Shown piece after piece: positions 60,701-64,000 of a stretch of 64,000 bases of DNA. Source of the DNA: Metridium senile (taxonomy: Eukaryota > Cnidaria > Anthozoa > Actiniaria > Metridiidae); the NCBI GenBank assembly GCA_949775045.1, contig OX459110.1:11999741-12063740 (forward strand), in the 5' to 3' direction. The first letter of the stretch is position 1. Each line of letters begins with the position of its first letter. The position numbers were made by a program, and so were the translations under genes. The notes beneath the pieces were generated by a model that was not told where the DNA came from, made no database searches, and saw only the letters and a program-made list of their open reading frames with translations.

Positions 60701-61107
60701 TTCTTTTTCTATCTCTATTTTTCAACAAATAAAATTAACAAAAATTAATGATATTTCATACTGAAAAGGATTAAATAGAACCCAAGTGAAAATAACATGA
60801 CATTTGAATGAGTTTTTGCAATTGACAATGTAAAAATACAGTTCAATGTTAGCCTACCTCTTTCCCTTTGTGCTTGACGAGCCGGAGTTGTTTGTCGAAA
60901 GAACGTTTCTCCTTGAGAATTAAGCGGTCTGACATTGATATGTTGCTGTTGCTGTTGCTGTTGAGGTGGAGTAGAAACATTAATTTGTGAAGGTGTTCTG
61001 GTGTTTCCATTTCCATTGTTAAAGTTTAAAAAGTAGGAGGTTGCCGAGGTTGAAGTCTTGAAAAATGGCTGATTTATTTGCTGTTTTTGTTGACTTTGGG
61101 TTTGCAT
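48711..61107 (-). CDS. SYCP1: Synaptonemal complex protein 1, complete 34-exon gene
   Basis: Transverse-filament protein of the synaptonemal complex; coiled-coil dimers bridge paired meiotic chromosomes, with the C-terminus at the axes and the N-terminus at the midline. Exons (high to low): 61107-60858, 60714-60593, 60487-60422, 60275-60208, 60068-59995, 58268-58210, 57898-57829, 57757-57684, 57464-57356, 57276-57182, 57036-56852, 56333-56266, 56190-56129, 56060-55944, 55635-55531, 55111-55008, 54897-54855, 54781-54707, 54594-54524, 54449-54368, 54279-54217, 53930-53868, 53652-53590, 53516-53454, 52276-52214, 52140-52078, 51996-51886, 51543-51382, 51084-51010, 50851-50804, 50699-50466, 50188-49991, 49063-48980, 48845-48711. 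All phases agree: 1107 aa (human 976). Residues about 93-190 match vertebrate SYCP1 closely (SKLHHEAEKIRRWKTSTE; CNALKNHIS), the conserved N-terminal motif. A Gln-rich N-terminus, long coiled coil and basic, acidic-Ser tail (KKRRVVFAESDEE) follow. The exon 32 acceptor is the least certain junction. Confidence 0.92.
49113..49495. mobile_element. TTAA-flanked MITE in a SYCP1 intron
   Basis: 383 bp, inverted ends of about 38 bases beginning AGGGATCCTCCACTAAAAAT, flanked by TTAA (49109-49112 and 49496-49499). It lies in the intron between exons 32 and 33. Non-coding. Confidence 0.88.
52632..53445. mobile_element. TAGCCT-family foldback inserted at a SYCP1 splice donor
   Basis: 814 bp. Inverted arms of about 110 bases begin TAGCCTGCGTGG and end inward in GGTTTGCTAGCAGGCTC-type sequence. 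It is flanked by the perfect 9-mer TGCATTACC (52623-52631 and 53446-53454). Read on the gene strand that 9-mer is GGTAATGCA: the last base of exon 24 plus the first eight intron bases, so insertion duplicated the 5' splice site. No coding content. Confidence 0.92.
58030..58199. mobile_element. One-ended TAGCCT-family foldback next to the SYCP1 exon 6 donor
   Basis: A pyrimidine-rich arm (58080-58180) ends in GAGCCTGTTCGCAGGCTA at 58199, matching the right ends of the other family members. No matching left end was found, so it is truncated. It stops 9 bases short of the exon 6 splice-donor GT. Confidence 0.65.
58349..59739. mobile_element. Foldback element with long inverted ends in SYCP1 intron 5
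   Basis: The ends GGGAACCCGGCTTTTGGTTG and complement are inverted over about 150 bases with gaps. A second inverted pair lies inside (58547-58592 and 59535-59575, GGGGTGGACCATTAGAAGTT). The core 58920-59360 is a degenerate tandem repeat of about 30 bases around TTTTCGTGTTTTTGATG and CTCAAAGTCTCG. Non-coding. Confidence 0.85.
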
Positions 61108-61700
61108 CTTGACAATTTGCCTTTACAGCCTTTTTGGAGGTTTCGGATCTTGACGGTTTACTCTCTTAAATGAATAGAATTTGTCCTAAATACAACGTAA
61201 AAATAAGGTCATTTTGATGTTAATTTTCGGCGAAACATTTGGCCTGTTGCGGGCCAGCACGAAAAGTAACAAAATATTGAAGCGTCGTGTTTTCCCGCTT
61301 TTTTCTGCGCGCGTGCAAGCCTCGTTTGCATGCACAACAGGAAGTAACCTTGCCGGAAGTAAACTAACAACTCAAATATTATATTAATTTATTTTAGTAT
61401 TTTGAGATATTTATGTAAATATTTGAACGATAAATTGAAATTTCTCCTGTTTGGAATATAAATTGATCAAGAAAAGTAAAACTTTTCTAAATAAGTTTTA
61501 AAAACAATTTCTTTAGAAGACCTTAATTATAAATTCAATATTTCATCAATATATTGTGCAAATTTTGATAAATTTGATGTCATAGGATTTTCTTTTTCGT
61601 CCTTGAGAGTTTCCTCGACTTCCGGTGGAGAAGTAGTAACACGTGACCTTCAGAATGATGACGTATCCAAGTTCGTGTGGCAGAGAAAAAAAGAACCAAA
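61108..61700. promoter_or_regulatory. Shared head-to-head promoter region of SYCP1 and ARFGAP2/3
   Basis: The two start codons are 593 bases apart on opposite strands, so both promoters and 5' UTRs must lie here unless upstream non-coding exons exist. The stretch includes a locally CpG-rich segment at 61280-61330 (TTTTCTGCGCGCGTGC). No TATA box is obvious at a sensible distance. Confidence 0.6.
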
Positions 61701-63803
61701 ATGGCGGACGCTCCGATAAGTCATAAAGATATAACAGCCGTATTTAAGCGTCTAACCCATTTACGAGAGAACAAGGTAAAAGGATATTTATAACAATGTT
61801 TAATATATGTTTCTGGCTGATTTGATTGCTAAAAGTCTTTGAATTTCGTCATTTTTTAGACCTGTTTCGATTGTGGTCATAACCATCCTACGTGGGCTTC
61901 TATCACTTACGGAGTCTTTCTCTGCATCGATTGCTCCGCCGTCCATCGATCTTTAGGTGTTCATTTGTCGTTTATACGGTAAGGAGTTGTGAAACTATTT
62001 ACTAGCTTTTTAGAAGTGTTATTTCGCTTATTTATTGCTTGATATCATTATAATTGAACGTCGATTGGAACACGTAAACAGTACATGTCGACGAAATGCA
62101 ATTCATTTTTATTTCTGAAAACGTCTTCAACTGTGTAACAGGTAGTTTGTTCTCTTAGATCAACTCAGTTAGATACAAACTGGACATGGCTTCAAATCAG
62201 AGCAATGCAAGTTGGAGGCAATGCCAAAGCAGTAAGTGGCTTAAATTTTCTTAATAACTCTCTCATGTCCATTTCAGTAAGCTTATTTATTTTGTTGTCC
62301 ACTGCATTTCTAATGAAATTTACACATTGGTCAGTTACTCTCTCACAAATCGTTTTACAATTCTGATATTGTATTGTTAGTAGATTTAATAATAGTATTC
62401 TTAATTTTACTATTATGAAGACTTCGATTCCTTTACACCATCACTGCCTCATGTTTATATCTTTGATCTCTGTCTAGTCTAAGAATCTTTATATCAGTTC
62501 ATTGATTTTGAATATAAATAAATTGCTTATAGCGGGTTTTTTCTTGAATAGTTAAACCTAAAGTAGTTATCATCACTGTTAATAGCTCAAATATATATAT
62601 TTTTGGCTTTGTTGTGTTGAAAACAAAATTATCTTTAGTTATCAATTTTTTATAATTCTCTTAATTTTATTTGATTATTTTTTTTTAATTTAATGAAAAA
62701 TTAGGTTATTATATTTTGATTTTATTACCTCTGCAATAATCATATTTAGTCGGTTTGTGGCTGGTAGCAGTCATTTTCTCGTAATGGATTTAAGACATTT
62801 AAAAAGGCCTCTCTAGTTAAGAGAGTTTATAAAGATATTTACAGGTATATAAAAAAATATCAAAGAAAAAAAATTCTAAAAGGCGTTTACCAGACAAATC
62901 ACATATCAATAAGTATTTGTGATGTTATGCTTATTGTCCATTTTCCATTTATCTCAAAATGTTTTATAATTAATTACATGAATAGATCACAAATATTTTC
63001 CTACATAATTGAAATTGGAACAATATTTTGTGAGATTCAAAACTATTCAGGATCCCTAACCTGCATATAAATTTATCCCCCCCCCCCCCCCCCCCCCCCG
63101 AACACTCTTGTTGAAGTTTGAAAACCTTGCTAAAATCATTAGAGACAGGAAATGTTTAGGGGGATCAATTCAGTTTTGTAACTTGGATAGATTTACATGT
63201 ATTGCTATGAAATAACCAGCAACCAGGAAAATGTTGGCTTATTTCTCAAGTGGGGAACTGAAAATTACTTTTCTAAAAAGAACACTTTTTTATATTCTAT
63301 TGTTCTCTGGATCTGTTTCAACAAGATACATGACTCACTAGGACGCTGCTAATAAGATTCTTGTGACCCCACATTCCAATTCTCATATGCAATCTCCATA
63401 GTAACGCATCTTTTACCATAAATCTATATTCAAACATGAAATCATTTCATTGATATAGATGTAGAGAAACTTAGAGAGACTTTTATTTAGTACCATAAGT
63501 TTGCAATACAGTTTATAAATTGATAATTATTATGAAGAAAGACGAAGTGAAATTGTATTTAGCAGGATAAGTAACAACTGAATTATTAGGTACAAGCTAT
63601 CTATAATAACACTAGGCTAAAAAATGTGATTAATTTAAAAATAAAAGTTGAAGTACAACATCCAGAACAGCTACAATTGATGACTCGAATTGATAAAAAC
63701 AGTCTTGATCTTGACTAATTATCATATCTGGTTGTGTTTTTCAGACTGTCTTTTTCAAGCAACACAGTGTGAATACTGAAGATACAACTGCTAAGTATAA
63801 AAG
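61701..63803 (+). CDS. ARFGAP2/3: ARF GTPase-activating protein 2/3 (5' part; runs off the window)
   Basis: Activates GTP hydrolysis on ARF1, promoting COPI coat release at the Golgi. Four exons: 61701-61775, 61860-61978, 62159-62231, 63745-63803, phases consistent, 108 codons so far. The ArfGAP zinc finger is complete: CFDC, a 16-residue spacer ([16 protein letters not shown]), CIDC, then [13 protein letters not shown] with the catalytic arginine finger. MQVGGNAKA and [11 protein letters not shown] follow as in ARFGAP2/3. The start [18 protein letters not shown] aligns with the vertebrate N-terminus (TEIQTLFKRL), supporting this ATG. The rest of the domain and the C-terminal motifs lie beyond 64000. 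ARFGAP2 and ARFGAP3 cannot be told apart here; invertebrates usually have one gene. Confidence 0.93.
62232..63744 (+). other. ARFGAP intron 3, with a poly-C tract
   Basis: AT-rich intron with a run of 23 C at 63077-63099. No other gene or clear mobile element is supported. Confidence 0.7.
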
Positions 63804-63914
63804 GTACCATATATATATAGATCTATACATAATTATGAGATATTTCTATATGATATATGTTGAAAACATTGTTGATAAATACTGCAAAGTAAATACTATA
63901 ATGATGATTATCAT

Positions 63915-63940
63915 TATTATTATTATTATTATTGTGGCAA
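63915..63940. repeat. (TTA)n microsatellite
   Basis: Short run of TTA units in the ARFGAP intron after exon 4. Related ATT-rich repeats continue to the window edge. Confidence 0.85.
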
Positions 63941-64000
63941 TGTTGATATTTGAATAAAGTATTATTATTATTAATGATAATACTGATGATGATTGTGAAA

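Overview
This is animal nuclear DNA: AT-rich, with GT-AG introns, tandem gene duplication and a very heavy load of transposons and foldback repeats. The gene content (a full-length SYCP1 meiotic transverse-filament gene, an ABCC/MRP4-type transporter, an ARFGAP2/3 gene) and the mobile elements (Penelope-like elements, a Helentron-type Helitron, an L1/Tx1-like LINE, repeats ending in poly-G then TACTCC) suggest an early-branching metazoan. A cnidarian, probably an anthozoan, is the best guess, but it is a guess.

Layout. Positions 1-12,000 hold no gene. They are a nest of foldback elements inside one another (345-11950 outermost), including a hexanucleotide array of about 149 copies. Short flanks on both sides (212-344 and 11951-12530) resemble the DNA downstream of the ABCC genes, so another ABCC copy probably lies just left of the window. 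From 15.7 to 46.0 kb there are two tandem units, each with one complete six-exon ABCC transporter gene (19724-31464 and 35069-45066, each 1296 aa, about 98% identical), plus a partial third flank. Each copy has its own later insertions: copy 1 carries an L1-like LINE that is itself interrupted by a Helentron with a 2A-OTU reading frame, and copy 2 carries a 2.9-kb TTAA-flanked element. The sister copy supplies the empty site in each case. A decayed Penelope-like element lies at 47.1-48.4 kb.

From 61.1 down to 48.7 kb on the minus strand is a complete 34-exon SYCP1 gene. I joined it exon by exon with intact phase to 1107 codons. Six consecutive exons are exactly 63 nt (three heptads). Several foldback elements sit in its introns, one precisely at a splice donor. 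About 600 bp away, head to head on the plus strand, starts an ARFGAP2/3 gene (61701 onward, four exons seen, continuing past the window).

The genes do different jobs: membrane export (ABCC), meiotic chromosome synapsis (SYCP1) and COPI/Golgi trafficking (ARFGAP). Only the ABCC copies form a functional cluster. The most unusual content is in the mobile DNA: the 2A-OTU Helentron, a foldback family with 9-bp target duplications, and the nested palindromes.
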